46,120 nt of DNA from an uncultured Collinsella sp. (GTDB taxonomy: Bacteria > Actinomycetota > Coriobacteriia > Coriobacteriales > Coriobacteriaceae): contig UQKY01000013.1 in the NCBI GenBank assembly GCA_900541785.1, forward strand, positions 1-46,120, in the 5' to 3' direction. The number at the start of each line of letters is the position of its first letter. The stretch's first letter is position 1. Of this stretch, positions 15,917-24,049 are shown piece by piece. The translations under genes and the position numbers were made by a program. The notes beneath the pieces were generated by a model that was not told where the DNA came from, searched no databases, and worked only from the letters and a program-made list of their open reading frames with translations.

Positions 15917-17128
15917 GTGTCACAAGTTATTCAATCGACCTTGGCGACGGTAAGGGCAAACGCCATGGCCGTGGTGGACTATCTGTCCAAAAGCATGATG
16001 TCGGCGCTGCCGTTTATTGTCTGCGCGGCGTTGTTCCGCACCGTCGCCGTCATTATGGGCGAAGGCATGCTGGGCCTGTGGTCTGCCGATTCCGAAATCT
16101 ATCGCCTGTTCTACAGTTGGCTCTATAACGCCGGCTACTACTTTTTGCCCGTTTATCTTGGTTGGGCGGCCGCCCGCCAGCTCGGTTGCTCGGAGCAGCT
16201 GGGCATGATGCTGGGCGGCGTATTGATTGCGCCCGATCTGCTTAAGCTCGTCGATGCCGCACCGACGACGGGGGCATCGATGACTTCCGTGTATGGCCTG
16301 CTTCCCGCGCCGGTCAACGATTACACGACGACCGTTATTCCGGTTCTCATCTCGGTGCCCGTGCTATGGCGAGTGGAGTGTTTCTTTAAGCGCGTTATCC
16401 CCCAGGCCGTGGCGTTTTCGTTCGTTCCGTTTGCAACCATGCTCGTCATGGTTCCGGTATCCCTGTGTATCACGGCGCCGGCGGGCAGCTATCTGGGAAT
16501 GTTGCTGGGCCAGCTTATGTTTATGCTTGGCAATTCCGGTGGCATCGTGTCGCTGCTCACGCTCATGGGGCTTGCCGCGGGTTGGGAGTTCCTAAAGATC
16601 GCGGGCGTCAGCAACGTTGTCCTATCGCTTGCCTACGCGCAGTTTATGAGTGTGGGAACGGATTCGTGCATTCTGATCGCTGCGACGATGGCGACGTTCG
16701 CCGTTTGGGGCATGCCCTTTGGCGCGTCGCTCCGCGTTGCGGATAAGGATGAGAAGACACTCATGCTGGGTTATTCGATCTCGGGCGTGCTTGGCGGCGT
16801 AAGCGAGCCGGCGCTGTACGGTTGCGGCTTTAAATATGGCAGGTGCCTGACGTGCATGGCCATTGGCGGCGCCGTCGGAGGCCTTGTTGCGGCCGTGGGC
16901 CACGTTACGGCCTATACCATCGGCATGACGAATGTCCTCATGGTCATTGGCTTTGCCACGGGCGGCATCTCGAACCTGCTGTGGTGCTGCGTTGCCGGCG
17001 GCACAGCATTTGCGGCGTCTGCGGCGCTGAGCTACTGCTTTGGCGTGGTGCCGACGAAGGGACAGGCGACGGGGGACGGAGCCGATTCGCCCGAAACAGT
17101 GGCGAGCGCTGCTGAAGTAAGCGCATAA
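15917..17128 (+). CDS. Orphan PTS permease EIIC, glucose/beta-glucoside superfamily
   Basis: This protein of about 403 residues is strongly hydrophobic with about ten membrane segments. It carries the EIIC signature GYSISGVLGGVSEPALYGCGFKYG (split: GVSEPALYG is the key block, where family members have GVTEPA.YG). It would transport and phosphorylate a sugar together with EIIB and EIIA domains, neither of which is fused or adjacent. GTG at 15917 with GGAAAGGG upstream is preferred, because the ATG at 15893 lies in the repeat hairpin. The sugar cannot be predicted. The C-terminus ends in a polar Gly/Ala/Glu tail. Confidence 0.85.
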   Translation: MSQVIQSTLATVRANAMAVVDYLSKSMMSALPFIVCAALFRTVAVIMGEGMLGLWSADSEIYRLFYSWLYNAGYYFLPVYLGWAAARQLGCSEQLGMMLGGVLIAPDLLKLVDAAPTTGASMTSVYGLLPAPVNDYTTTVIPVLISVPVLWRVECFFKRVIPQAVAFSFVPFATMLVMVPVSLCITAPAGSYLGMLLGQLMFMLGNSGGIVSLLTLMGLAAGWEFLKIAGVSNVVLSLAYAQFMSVGTDSCILIAATMATFAVWGMPFGASLRVADKDEKTLMLGYSISGVLGGVSEPALYGCGFKYGRCLTCMAIGGAVGGLVAAVGHVTAYTIGMTNVLMVIGFATGGISNLLWCCVAGGTAFAASAALSYCFGVVPTKGQATGDGADSPETVASAAEVSA

Positions 17129-17166
17129 ACCTGTGCGACAAAAGGACGATCCCTTTGTTGTGTTCC

Positions 17167-17198
17167 AAGGCCGTGGCTCGTGTGGGCTGCGGCCTTTT
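17167..17198 (+). terminator. Terminator after the EIIC gene
   Basis: AAGGCCG (17167-17173) pairs with CGGCCTT (17190-17196), followed by TTGT. A smaller inverted repeat (ACAAAAGG / CCCTTTGT) lies just before it. Confidence 0.65.
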
Positions 17199-17203
17199 GT
17201 ATC

Positions 17204-17230
17204 TTGAGGACAAAGTGGCTACACTACAAT
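17204..17230 (+). promoter_or_regulatory. Possible promoter of the cation efflux gene
   Basis: TTGAGG (17204-17209) and TACAAT (17225-17230) are separated by only 15 bases, which is short. The position 40 bases before the gene and after a terminator makes it plausible. Confidence 0.4.
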
Positions 17231-17271
17231 CCGTTTGAGCAATAGATATATAGGTAGTACCGTGGGGGCGG

Positions 17272-18432
17272 ATGCAGATGGTCGAGTGGATAGTTAAGCG
17301 CGCGCAGGGCGATCGTGCGCGTGTGGGCACGTTAGCGGGCATGGTGTGTATTGTCGCCAATGTTGCGCTTTGTGCTGCGAAGGGCGCAATTGGCGTGCTG
17401 TCGGGATCGGTTTCGATCGTGGCGGATGCCATGAACAACCTGTCCGATGCCAGTTCGAATATCGTGAGCGTGCTGGGCTTTAAGCTGGCGAGCAAGCCGG
17501 CCGACCCCGAGCATCCTTACGGCCACGGTCGCTATGAGTATCTCTCGGGATTGGTCGTGGCGGCGCTCGTGCTGCTGATTGGCGTTGAGCTGGTGAAGTC
17601 CTCGGTTGAGCGCGTCATCCACCCCGAACCTGTCGAGTTCTCGCTTGCCCTGGTGGCAGTTCTGGCGCTTTCGATGGTCGTAAAGCTCTGGATGGCGGCC
17701 CTCAACCAAAAGCTCGGCGATCGCATTGAGTCCGAGACGCTGCATGCGACCGCGCAGGATTCCAAGAACGATGTCCTTGCCACAGGCGCCGTGCTAGCGT
17801 GCGCAATTGTTTCGCAGGTGACGCACATCAATCTTGACGCATGGGTCGGCCTTGCCGTTGGCGCCTATATTGGCTGGAGCGGTTTTGAACTCATCCAGGA
17901 TACGGTGAGCCCGCTTTTGGGTCAGACGCCCGATCCTAAGCTCGTCGAGCACATTCGAGACAAGATCATGAGCTATCCCGGCGTTTTGGGCGTTCACGAT
18001 TTGATGGTTCACGACTACGGCCCGGGCAGGAAGTTCGCAAGCGCACACGCCGAGATGGCAGCCGAGGCCAGCCCGCTAGAAAGTCACGACACGCTCGATA
18101 ACATCGAGCAGGCGTTTAGGAACGAAGACGGTATGATCGTCACGCTCCATTACGATCCCATCGTGACCGACGATCCCAAGGTGGCGAGCATGCGTTTACG
18201 CATTAACGCCATGGCCCAACAGATCGATAGCCGCCTCTCGATTCATGACCTGCGCTGTGTGCCGGGTCCTACGCACACCAATGTGATTTTCGACTGCGTG
18301 CGCCCCTCGGATCTGCAAATGAGTGCCGAGGACCTAAAGCACGCGCTGGCACAACGGGTCGAGTCGGAATACCCCAAGTCGATTGCCAAGATCACGATCG
18401 ATGAAGACTACGTAGGCCATACCCACGAGTAG
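17272..18432 (+). CDS. Cation diffusion facilitator family transporter
   Basis: The 386-residue protein exports divalent metals (Zn, Fe, Mn or Cd) in exchange for protons. The six-helix domain covers about residues 15-215. Metal-site motifs are ADAMNNLSDASSN in helix 2, the HPYGHGRYEYLSGL loop and HATAQDSKNDV in helix 5. The cytoplasmic C-terminal domain (about 215-300) is followed by a further region of about 80 residues, longer than in E. coli FieF and found in many Gram-positive members. The exact metal cannot be read from the sequence. Confidence 0.92.
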   Translation: MQMVEWIVKRAQGDRARVGTLAGMVCIVANVALCAAKGAIGVLSGSVSIVADAMNNLSDASSNIVSVLGFKLASKPADPEHPYGHGRYEYLSGLVVAALVLLIGVELVKSSVERVIHPEPVEFSLALVAVLALSMVVKLWMAALNQKLGDRIESETLHATAQDSKNDVLATGAVLACAIVSQVTHINLDAWVGLAVGAYIGWSGFELIQDTVSPLLGQTPDPKLVEHIRDKIMSYPGVLGVHDLMVHDYGPGRKFASAHAEMAAEASPLESHDTLDNIEQAFRNEDGMIVTLHYDPIVTDDPKVASMRLRINAMAQQIDSRLSIHDLRCVPGPTHTNVIFDCVRPSDLQMSAEDLKHALAQRVESEYPKSIAKITIDEDYVGHTHE

Positions 18433-18471
18433 GGCTGTGCCGGCAAAGCAAGTTATACAGAAGGGGAAAAT

Positions 18472-19098
18472 ATGAAGAGGCTGTACCTGCTCCGCCACGG
18501 CCAGACGGAGTTCAACGTCAAGAAGCTGGTCCAGGGCCGCTGCGATTCGTCGCTGACCGACCTTGGCCGCAAACAAGCGGGAATGGCAGCCGCATGGCTC
18601 AAGGCCCACGACGTTGTCCCCGACAAAGTGGTCTCGTCGCCTTTGGGTCGAGCCATGGACACCGCTAGTCTCGTTGCATGCGAGCTCCTCGGCCCGGACG
18701 CAGCAGTCGAGTCCTGCGAAGGCATCATCGAGCGCTGCTACGGCACCTTCGAAGAAGGCCCCCACGACGCTCTGCCCACCGACGTCTGGGAACCCGGCGA
18801 GGACTTGGTCCCTTACGGAGGAGAAGGAAGCCAGGCACTGCAAGAGCGCATGGTAGACACCCTCACCAATCTCATGAGCGCCGAGGGCATCGAAACCCTC
18901 CTAGCAGTAAGCCACGGCAGCGCCAGCCGCCAATTCATCAAAGCTGCAGCTCCAGAGGGCTTCGAACTCCCAGCAAAACTCCCCAACTGCGCCATCATGA
19001 TCTTCGATTTCGAAGAGGCAAAGCCACAAGCAGAAGGCGAGCCAATGCAATGCAAGTTCACCCTCCAGCAAATAGTGGACCCCCAACAAAGTCATTAG
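18472..19098 (+). CDS. Histidine phosphatase (phosphoglycerate mutase family)
   Basis: The 208-residue protein has the phosphohistidine motif LLRHGQTEFN (His9 as acceptor), VVSSPLGRAMDTA and the second catalytic histidine in VSHGSASRQF. The family includes cofactor-dependent mutases and broad phosphatases. The short length and the GTFEEG segment favour a phosphatase of the GpmB/CobC type. The substrate is unknown. GAAGGGGAAAAT precedes the ATG. It is followed within 40 bases by a very long inverted repeat. Confidence 0.88.
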   Translation: MKRLYLLRHGQTEFNVKKLVQGRCDSSLTDLGRKQAGMAAAWLKAHDVVPDKVVSSPLGRAMDTASLVACELLGPDAAVESCEGIIERCYGTFEEGPHDALPTDVWEPGEDLVPYGGEGSQALQERMVDTLTNLMSAEGIETLLAVSHGSASRQFIKAAAPEGFELPAKLPNCAIMIFDFEEAKPQAEGEPMQCKFTLQQIVDPQQSH

Positions 19099-19131
19099 CC
19101 TGAGCGAGCAAGGTTTAGCAGACATCAACGT

Positions 19132-19302
19132 GGCGTTCCCAGTGTGCGGCGGAGGGGGGCGGGCCTGAGACATATTAAGGTTGTCGCGAGTTCCGCACGA
19201 ACAGGAGAGCACTTAATGTGCTCTCCGTCGTGAGCAGGACTGTAGAGCAGCAACCTTAATATGTCTCAGGCCCGCCCCCTCCGCCGCACACTGGGAACGT
19301 GC
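19132..19302. repeat. Long-armed inverted repeat with conserved 69-nt core (copy B)
   Basis: The left arm (19132-19182) and right arm (19252-19302) are complementary over about 50 positions with very few mismatches. The core (19183-19251) is 69 nt, the same as copy A at 1906-1974, and shares its first 18 and last 16 bases almost exactly. The central hairpin reads GGAGAGCAC-TTAAT-GTGCTCTCC. Relative to copy A it has two base-pair swaps that preserve the stem. The arms have no similarity to those of copy A. It lies between the phosphatase gene and the rplC operon. Confidence 0.85.
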
Positions 19303-19348
19303 CACGCACTTTACCTGCGTAAACAATGTGAGTGAAATATGAATCTCG

Positions 19349-19375
19349 ATGGATACGCCCGCAGCCGTGTATACT
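19349..19375 (+). promoter_or_regulatory. Conserved promoter-like motif before the rplC operon
   Basis: A 27-base stretch beginning ATGGATACGCCCG and ending CCGTGTATACT matches the stretch at 21214-21240 (before rplB) at 23 of 27 positions and resembles 2069-2090 before rpsL. TATACT (19370-19375) could be a -10 element; no consensus -35 is present. It would give a leader of about 180 bases before rplC. Confidence 0.55.
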
Positions 19376-19486
19376 AAACAGCTGTGTGAAACCAGGGGAG
19401 TATTCTGGCTGGACAAAATGCCTGCTTAATAGGGTTGTCAGGTAGTCCGGACGCAATACAAGGCTGGGGAGCACGTCGTGTAAGTA

Positions 19487-19538
19487 GTGGTCCTCTAGGG
19501 GCGTACGCTCGGTGGTGTACGCATTGTCCCAAGACCAC
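19487..19538 (+). promoter_or_regulatory. Structured leader of the rplC operon
   Basis: GTGGTC (19487-19492) pairs with GACCAC (19533-19538) and encloses an inner hairpin, GCGTAC (19501-19506) with GTACGC (19517-19522). It ends 20 bases before rplC. L4 is encoded by the second gene and is a known autoregulator of S10-operon leaders in E. coli, so autogenous control is a reasonable but untested idea. Confidence 0.45.
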
Positions 19539-19558
19539 GCGAGAGTTGGGATCATATC

Positions 19559-20179
19559 TTGATCAGCATGATTCTCGGCCGCAAGATTGGCATGACCCAG
19601 GTTTGGGACGAGGACGACAACGTCGTTCCCGTCACGGTCATCCAGGCTGGCCCCTGCGCTGTCTCGCAGGTTAAAACTCAGGCAACCGACGGCTATGACG
19701 CCGTCCAGATCGGTTTCGGCGACATCAAGGCCAAGAACGTGAACAAGCCCATGGCTGGTCACTTCGCTAAGGCTGGCGTCGAGCCTGTCCGTTTCCTTCG
19801 TGAGGTCCGCGTCGAGAACGGCGAGGAGCACAAGGTCGGCGAGGTCGTCACCGTCGCTGATTTCGCTGATGTCGAGAAGGTCGACGTCATCGGTACCTCC
19901 AAGGGTAAGGGCTTCCAGGGTCGCATCAAGCGCTGGGGTCAGCGCCGCGGTCCTATGACGCATGGTTCTCACTTCCAGCGTCACCCCGGTTCTATCGGTC
20001 AGTGCGCCTATCCTGCGCGCGTCCTCAAGGGCGTCAAGATGGCCGGTCACATGGGTAACGAGCGCGTTACCGTCAAGAACCTTTCCGTTGTCCGCATCGA
20101 TGCCGAGCAGAACCTCATCTTGGTCAAGGGCGCTGTCCCGGGTGCCAAGAATGGTCTCGTCGCCATCCGTATGGCCTAA
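19559..20179 (+). CDS. rplC: 50S ribosomal protein L3
   Basis: The 206-residue protein starts MISMILGRKIGMTQVWDE and contains the conserved block GKGFQGRIKRWGQRRGPMTHGS (in short blocks GKGFQG and MTHGSHFQR). TTG at 19559 is taken as start because the family N-terminus begins there; ATG at 19568 is an alternative. The ribosome-binding site is weak. It is first in the operon, since rpsJ has moved to the str cluster. Confidence 0.96.
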   Translation: MISMILGRKIGMTQVWDEDDNVVPVTVIQAGPCAVSQVKTQATDGYDAVQIGFGDIKAKNVNKPMAGHFAKAGVEPVRFLREVRVENGEEHKVGEVVTVADFADVEKVDVIGTSKGKGFQGRIKRWGQRRGPMTHGSHFQRHPGSIGQCAYPARVLKGVKMAGHMGNERVTVKNLSVVRIDAEQNLILVKGAVPGAKNGLVAIRMA

Positions 20180-20225
20180 GGGCCCAGCCCATTTAGCCCA
20201 GCGTCATACCAAGGAGAACACTTAA

Positions 20226-20852
20226 ATGGCAAAGTTTGAAGTAAAGAACAGCGAGGGCAAGAAGGTCGCCGAGGCCGAGCTCGCCGCTGAGGTGTACGGC
20301 ATCGAGCCGAACATCCACGTTATGCACCACATCGTCAAGTGCCAGATGGCCTCTTGGCGTCAGGGCACCCAGTCCGCTAAGGGCCGCTCTGAGGTTTCCG
20401 GTGGCGGCAAGAAGCCTTGGCGTCAGAAGGGCACCGGCCGTGCCCGTCAGGGTTCCATCCGTGCTGCCCAGTGGCGTCACGGTGGCGTTGTCTTCGCCCC
20501 CAAGCCCCGTTCCTACGCTAAGCGTATGAACAACAAGGAGGTCAAGCTGGCTATGCGCTCCGCGCTGTCCGCCAAGCTGGCCGATGGCGAGCTCGTGCTC
20601 GTCGACGACTACGGCTTCGAGAAGCCTTCCACCAAGGCTGCCGTCGCCATGCTCAAGGCTCTCGGTCTTGAGGGCAAGCGTCTGACCATCATCGTTCGCG
20701 ATGAGGACGTCAACGCCTACCTGTCGTTCCGCAACATTCCCAAGACGTTCATCATCACCGCTGACGAGGCCAACACCTACGATCTCGTCAACAACAACGC
20801 TGTGCTGATGCCCGCCGACATCGCCGCTCACTTCGGGGAGGTGCTTGCATAA
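20226..20852 (+). CDS. rplD: 50S ribosomal protein L4
   Basis: The 208-residue protein has the L4 core KGRSEVSGGGKKPWRQKGTGRARQGS (short blocks GGGKKPWRQKGTGRARQG) that lines the exit tunnel. The length is normal. It abuts rplW directly (the ATG follows the TAA). L4 is a classical autoregulator of this operon in E. coli. Confidence 0.96.
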   Translation: MAKFEVKNSEGKKVAEAELAAEVYGIEPNIHVMHHIVKCQMASWRQGTQSAKGRSEVSGGGKKPWRQKGTGRARQGSIRAAQWRHGGVVFAPKPRSYAKRMNNKEVKLAMRSALSAKLADGELVLVDDYGFEKPSTKAAVAMLKALGLEGKRLTIIVRDEDVNAYLSFRNIPKTFIITADEANTYDLVNNNAVLMPADIAAHFGEVLA

Positions 20853-21140
20853 ATGACCGCCCACGAGATCATCATCCGTCCGATCGTGTCCGAGCGTTCC
20901 TTCTCCGGCATGGAGCTGAACAAGTACACGTTCGAGGTCGCCAAGGATGCTAACAAGTATCAGATCAAGGACGCCGTCGAGGAGATCTTCGGCGTCAAGG
21001 TCGTTCGCGTGAACACCCTGACGGTCAAGCCCAAGACCAAGCGCGTGCGCTATGTCGCCGGCAAGACCCGTTCTTGGAAGAAGGCCATCGTCACGCTGGC
21101 CGAGGGCGACACCATCGAGGTCTTTGGCAACCAGGCCTAA
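20853..21140 (+). CDS. rplW: 50S ribosomal protein L23
   Basis: The 95-residue protein starts MTAHEIIIRPIVSERS and contains KYTFEVAKDANKYQIKDAVE and FGVKVVRVNTL, typical of L23 at the tunnel exit. GGGGAGG within the rplD end is its ribosome-binding site. Confidence 0.96.
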   Translation: MTAHEIIIRPIVSERSFSGMELNKYTFEVAKDANKYQIKDAVEEIFGVKVVRVNTLTVKPKTKRVRYVAGKTRSWKKAIVTLAEGDTIEVFGNQA

Positions 21141-21157
21141 GACTCGCTGCTGTTGAG

Positions 21158-21240
21158 TGAGCTCATGCCTCCCAAATAGGGGAGGCGGGAGCTCAAGGTT
21201 TTGGGCGTATAAAATGGACACGCCCGGAACCGTGTATACG
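21158..21240 (+). promoter_or_regulatory. Hairpin and repeated promoter-like motif inside the rplW-rplB gap
   Basis: A 179-base gap separates two genes that are normally adjacent. TGAGCTC (21158-21164) plus GCCTCCC pair with GGGAGGC plus GAGCTCA (to 21195), a strong hairpin without a T tract. Then follows ATGGACACGCCCG...CCGTGTATACG (21214-21240), the same motif as at 19349. Together this may be an attenuator followed by a second promoter. Confidence 0.5.
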
Positions 21241-21319
21241 TCCGGTGTCATCGCACCCGAGGCAGAACCTCGAATCCCTGTCTGCGATGGCTAACGGATT
21301 CCTATTGAAAGGGATTGTA

Positions 21320-22150
21320 ATGGCTGTAAAGCACCTTAAGCCGACCTCCGCTGGTAGGCGTTGGCAGACGATCTCCGACTTCTCCGAGATTACCTGCACC
21401 AAGCCCGAGAAGTCTCTTCTCGAGCCCCTGCCCAAGAAGGCCGGTCGTAACAACAACGGCCGCATCACCACCCGCCACCAGGGCGGCGGCGTGAAGCGTC
21501 GTTACCGCGTGATCGACTTCAAGCGCAACAAGGACGGCGTGCCCGCCAAGGTTGCCACGATCGAGTACGATCCGAACCGTTCCGCTCGCATCGCTCTGCT
21601 GCACTACGCTGACGGTGAGAAGCGCTACATCCTGGCCCCCAAGGGCCTCGAGGTCGGTCAGACCATCATGTCCGGTTCTGACGCCGACATCAAGCCGGGC
21701 AACGCTCTGCCCCTCGCCGACATCCCCGTCGGTACGCTCATCCACGCCGTCGAGTTCCAGCCGGGCAAGGGCGCTGCTATCGCCCGTTCCGCCGGTAACT
21801 CCTGCCAGCTGATGGGTAAGGAGGGCAAGTACGCTATCGTCCGTATGCCTTCCTCCGAGATGCGCCGCATCCTCGTTACCTGCCGCGCCACCGTCGGTGA
21901 GGTCGGCAACGCCGATCACTCCAACATCGTCATCGGCAAGGCCGGCCGTAAGCGTCACATGAACGTGCGCCCGACCGTCCGCGGTACCGTCATGAACCCT
22001 GTCGACCACCCGCACGGCGGTGGCGAGGGCAAGAACCACACCTCTGGTCGTCCCTCTGTTACCCCCTGGGGTAAGCCGACGAAGGGCCTTCGTACGCGCA
22101 AGAAGAAGAAGGTCTCGAACCAGCACATCATTCGTCGCCGTAAGAAGTAA
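21320..22150 (+). CDS. rplB: 50S ribosomal protein L2
   Basis: The 276-residue protein starts MAVKHLKPTSAGRR and contains the peptidyl-transferase-associated block NPVDHPHGGGEGK, with the conserved histidine, and a lysine-rich C-terminus. ATG at 21320 with GAAAGGGA upstream is chosen from the family N-terminus; the frame is open further upstream but does not look like L2. Confidence 0.97.
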   Translation: MAVKHLKPTSAGRRWQTISDFSEITCTKPEKSLLEPLPKKAGRNNNGRITTRHQGGGVKRRYRVIDFKRNKDGVPAKVATIEYDPNRSARIALLHYADGEKRYILAPKGLEVGQTIMSGSDADIKPGNALPLADIPVGTLIHAVEFQPGKGAAIARSAGNSCQLMGKEGKYAIVRMPSSEMRRILVTCRATVGEVGNADHSNIVIGKAGRKRHMNVRPTVRGTVMNPVDHPHGGGEGKNHTSGRPSVTPWGKPTKGLRTRKKKKVSNQHIIRRRKK

Positions 22151-22182
22151 TTTCGGATACCGAGTTTTAGGAGAAAGCACTT

Positions 22183-22443
22183 ATGAGCAGAAGTCTCAAA
22201 AAGGGCCCGTTCGTGGAGACTCGCCTTCTCTCGCGTATCACCGCGATGAACGAGGCTGGCAAGAAGGACGTCGTGAAGACTTGGTCCCGCGCGTCCACCA
22301 TCTTCCCCGAGATGGTTGGTCACACCATCGCCGTCCACGACGGCCGCAAGCATGTGCCCGTGTATGTTACCGAGTCCATGGTTGGTCACAAGCTCGGCGA
22401 GTTCGCGCCGACTCGTACGTTCCGTGGCCACAAGGCCAAATAG
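22183..22443 (+). CDS. rpsS: 30S ribosomal protein S19
   Basis: The 86-residue protein starts MSRSLKKGPFVE and contains the S19 signature of TRTFRGH near the end. GGAG precedes the ATG. It is 32 bases after rplB and 14 before rplV. Confidence 0.97.
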   Translation: MSRSLKKGPFVETRLLSRITAMNEAGKKDVVKTWSRASTIFPEMVGHTIAVHDGRKHVPVYVTESMVGHKLGEFAPTRTFRGHKAK

Positions 22444-22457
22444 GGGGTTAACCGTAA

Positions 22458-22829
22458 ATGGCAACTAAGTCTATTGAAACTGAGGCCACCGAGGTTCGCG
22501 CCGTCGCTAAGTACGTGCGTGTTTCCCCCAGCAAGGCCCGCCTGGTGGTCGATCTGATCCGCCGCAAGCCTGTCGCTCAGGCCTTCGACATCCTCCACTT
22601 CTGCGACCGCGCCGTCGCCGTGGATGTCGAGAAGGTTCTCCGTTCCGCCGTTGCGAACGCCGAGAACAACAACGGTCTGCGTGCCGACAACCTGGTTGTC
22701 GCCGCTGCCTATGTTGACGAGGGTCCGACGCTTAAGCGCATCCGTCCCCGCGCCAAGGGTTCCGCTTCTCGCATTCTGAAGCGTACTTCCCACATCACCG
22801 TCGTCGTTGCTCCTCGAAAGGAGGCGTAA
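22458..22829 (+). CDS. rplV: 50S ribosomal protein L22
   Basis: The 123-residue protein has AVAKYVRVSPSKARLVVDLI near the N-terminus and RIRPRAKGSASRILKRTSHI at the tunnel hook. It is slightly extended at the N-terminus (MATKSIETEATEV) relative to E. coli. Confidence 0.96.
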   Translation: MATKSIETEATEVRAVAKYVRVSPSKARLVVDLIRRKPVAQAFDILHFCDRAVAVDVEKVLRSAVANAENNNGLRADNLVVAAAYVDEGPTLKRIRPRAKGSASRILKRTSHITVVVAPRKEA

Positions 22830-22835
22830 AGCTGT

Positions 22836-23546
22836 ATGGGTCAGAAAGTCTACCCCACCGGCTTCCGTCTTGGCATCACCGAGAACTGGCGCTCCCGCTG
22901 GTTCGCAGAGAAGGATTACGCTAAGACCCTCGGTAACGATCTCGAGATCCGCAAGTACCTCGAGAAGCGTCTTTCCCGCGCAGCTGTCTCCCGCGTCGAG
23001 ATCGAGCGCGCTGGCGACAAGGTGAAGGTCATCATCCTCACCGCTCGCCCCGGCGTTGTCATCGGTAAGAAGGGTGCCGAGATCGATACCCTCCGCACCG
23101 AGCTCGAGAAGGTCGCTGGCGTCTCCAAGGGCCAGCTCTCCGTCGACGTTGTCGAGATCAAGCGCCCCGAGCTCGACGCCAACCTCGTTGCTCAGTCCAT
23201 TGCTGAGCAGCTCGAGGGCCGCGTTGCCTTCCGTCGCGCTATGCGCAAGGCTGTCCAGTCCGCCCGCAAGGCCGGCGCTAAGGGCATCCGTATCCAGTGC
23301 TCCGGTCGTCTCGGCGGTGCCGAGATGGGCCGTCGTGAGTGGTACCGCGAGGGTCGCGTGCCTCTGCACACCCTCCGTGCCAAGATCGACTACGGCACGG
23401 CTGTCGCCAGCACCACCATGGGCGCTTGCGGCGTGAAGGTCTGGATCTACCTGGGCGAGAAGCTCCCGGGCCAGCCTGTTCCCAACCCTGCACTCGAGGG
23501 CTCTTCCCGTCCTCGTCGTCGTAACTCCGAGAGGAGGGGTCAGTAG
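22836..23546 (+). CDS. rpsC: 30S ribosomal protein S3
   Basis: The 236-residue protein starts MGQKVYPTGFRLGI, has the KH-domain loop VIGKKGAEID and the C-terminal domain with GRLGGAEMGRREWYREGRVPLHTLRA (short block GAEMGRREWYREG). It ends in a basic tail (PRRRNSERRGQ). It overlaps the rplP start by one base. Confidence 0.96.
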   Translation: MGQKVYPTGFRLGITENWRSRWFAEKDYAKTLGNDLEIRKYLEKRLSRAAVSRVEIERAGDKVKVIILTARPGVVIGKKGAEIDTLRTELEKVAGVSKGQLSVDVVEIKRPELDANLVAQSIAEQLEGRVAFRRAMRKAVQSARKAGAKGIRIQCSGRLGGAEMGRREWYREGRVPLHTLRAKIDYGTAVASTTMGACGVKVWIYLGEKLPGQPVPNPALEGSSRPRRRNSERRGQ

Positions 23547-24049
23547 TGCTTGCCCCTAAGCGTATTCTTCACCGCAAGGTGCAGCGTGGCTCCATGAAGG
23601 GCCAGGCCAAGGGTAATACCGAGCTGCATTTCGGCGAGTTTGGTATCCAGGCTCTCGAGGCCCATTGGATCACCAACCGTCAGATCGAGGCCGCTCGTAT
23701 TGCCATGACCCGCTACATGAAGCGTGGCGGTCGTGTGTACATCACGATCTTCCCCGATAAGCCCATCACCAAGAAGCCTGCCGAGACTCGCATGGGTTCT
23801 GGTAAGGGTAACCCCGAGGAGTGGGTGGCCGTCGTCAAGCCCGGCCGCATCATGTTCGAGGTCAAGGGTGTTCCCGAGGAGGTCGCTCGCGAGGCTCTGC
23901 GTCTTGCGCAGCATAAGCTCCCCATCAAGACCAAGATTGTTGCTGCCAAGAACGCCGAGCAGCGCATCGAGAAGGAGATGGCTGAGGAGGCCGCTCTCGA
24001 GGCCAAGTGGGCTGCTGAGGACGCCGCCGCCGCCAAGGAGGAGAACTAA
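23546..24049 (+). CDS. rplP: 50S ribosomal protein L16 with acidic C-terminal tail
   Basis: The first 138 residues are a standard L16 (LAPKRILHRKVQRGSMKG, GKGNPEEWVAVVKPGRI). The protein is 167 residues, about 25-30 longer than E. coli L16 (136 residues). The extra C-terminal stretch is rich in Ala, Glu and Lys (EKEMAEEAALEAKW) and is probably a solvent-exposed helix. The start is GTG at 23546, overlapping the rpsC stop. Confidence 0.95.
   Translation: MLAPKRILHRKVQRGSMKGQAKGNTELHFGEFGIQALEAHWITNRQIEAARIAMTRYMKRGGRVYITIFPDKPITKKPAETRMGSGKGNPEEWVAVVKPGRIMFEVKGVPEEVAREALRLAQHKLPIKTKIVAAKNAEQRIEKEMAEEAALEAKWAAEDAAAAKEEN

Noticed and set aside
19303..19558. tRNA or other standard RNA gene in the leader before rplC
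   Set aside because: No cloverleaf with T-loop consensus could be formed; only the nested leader stems are supported.
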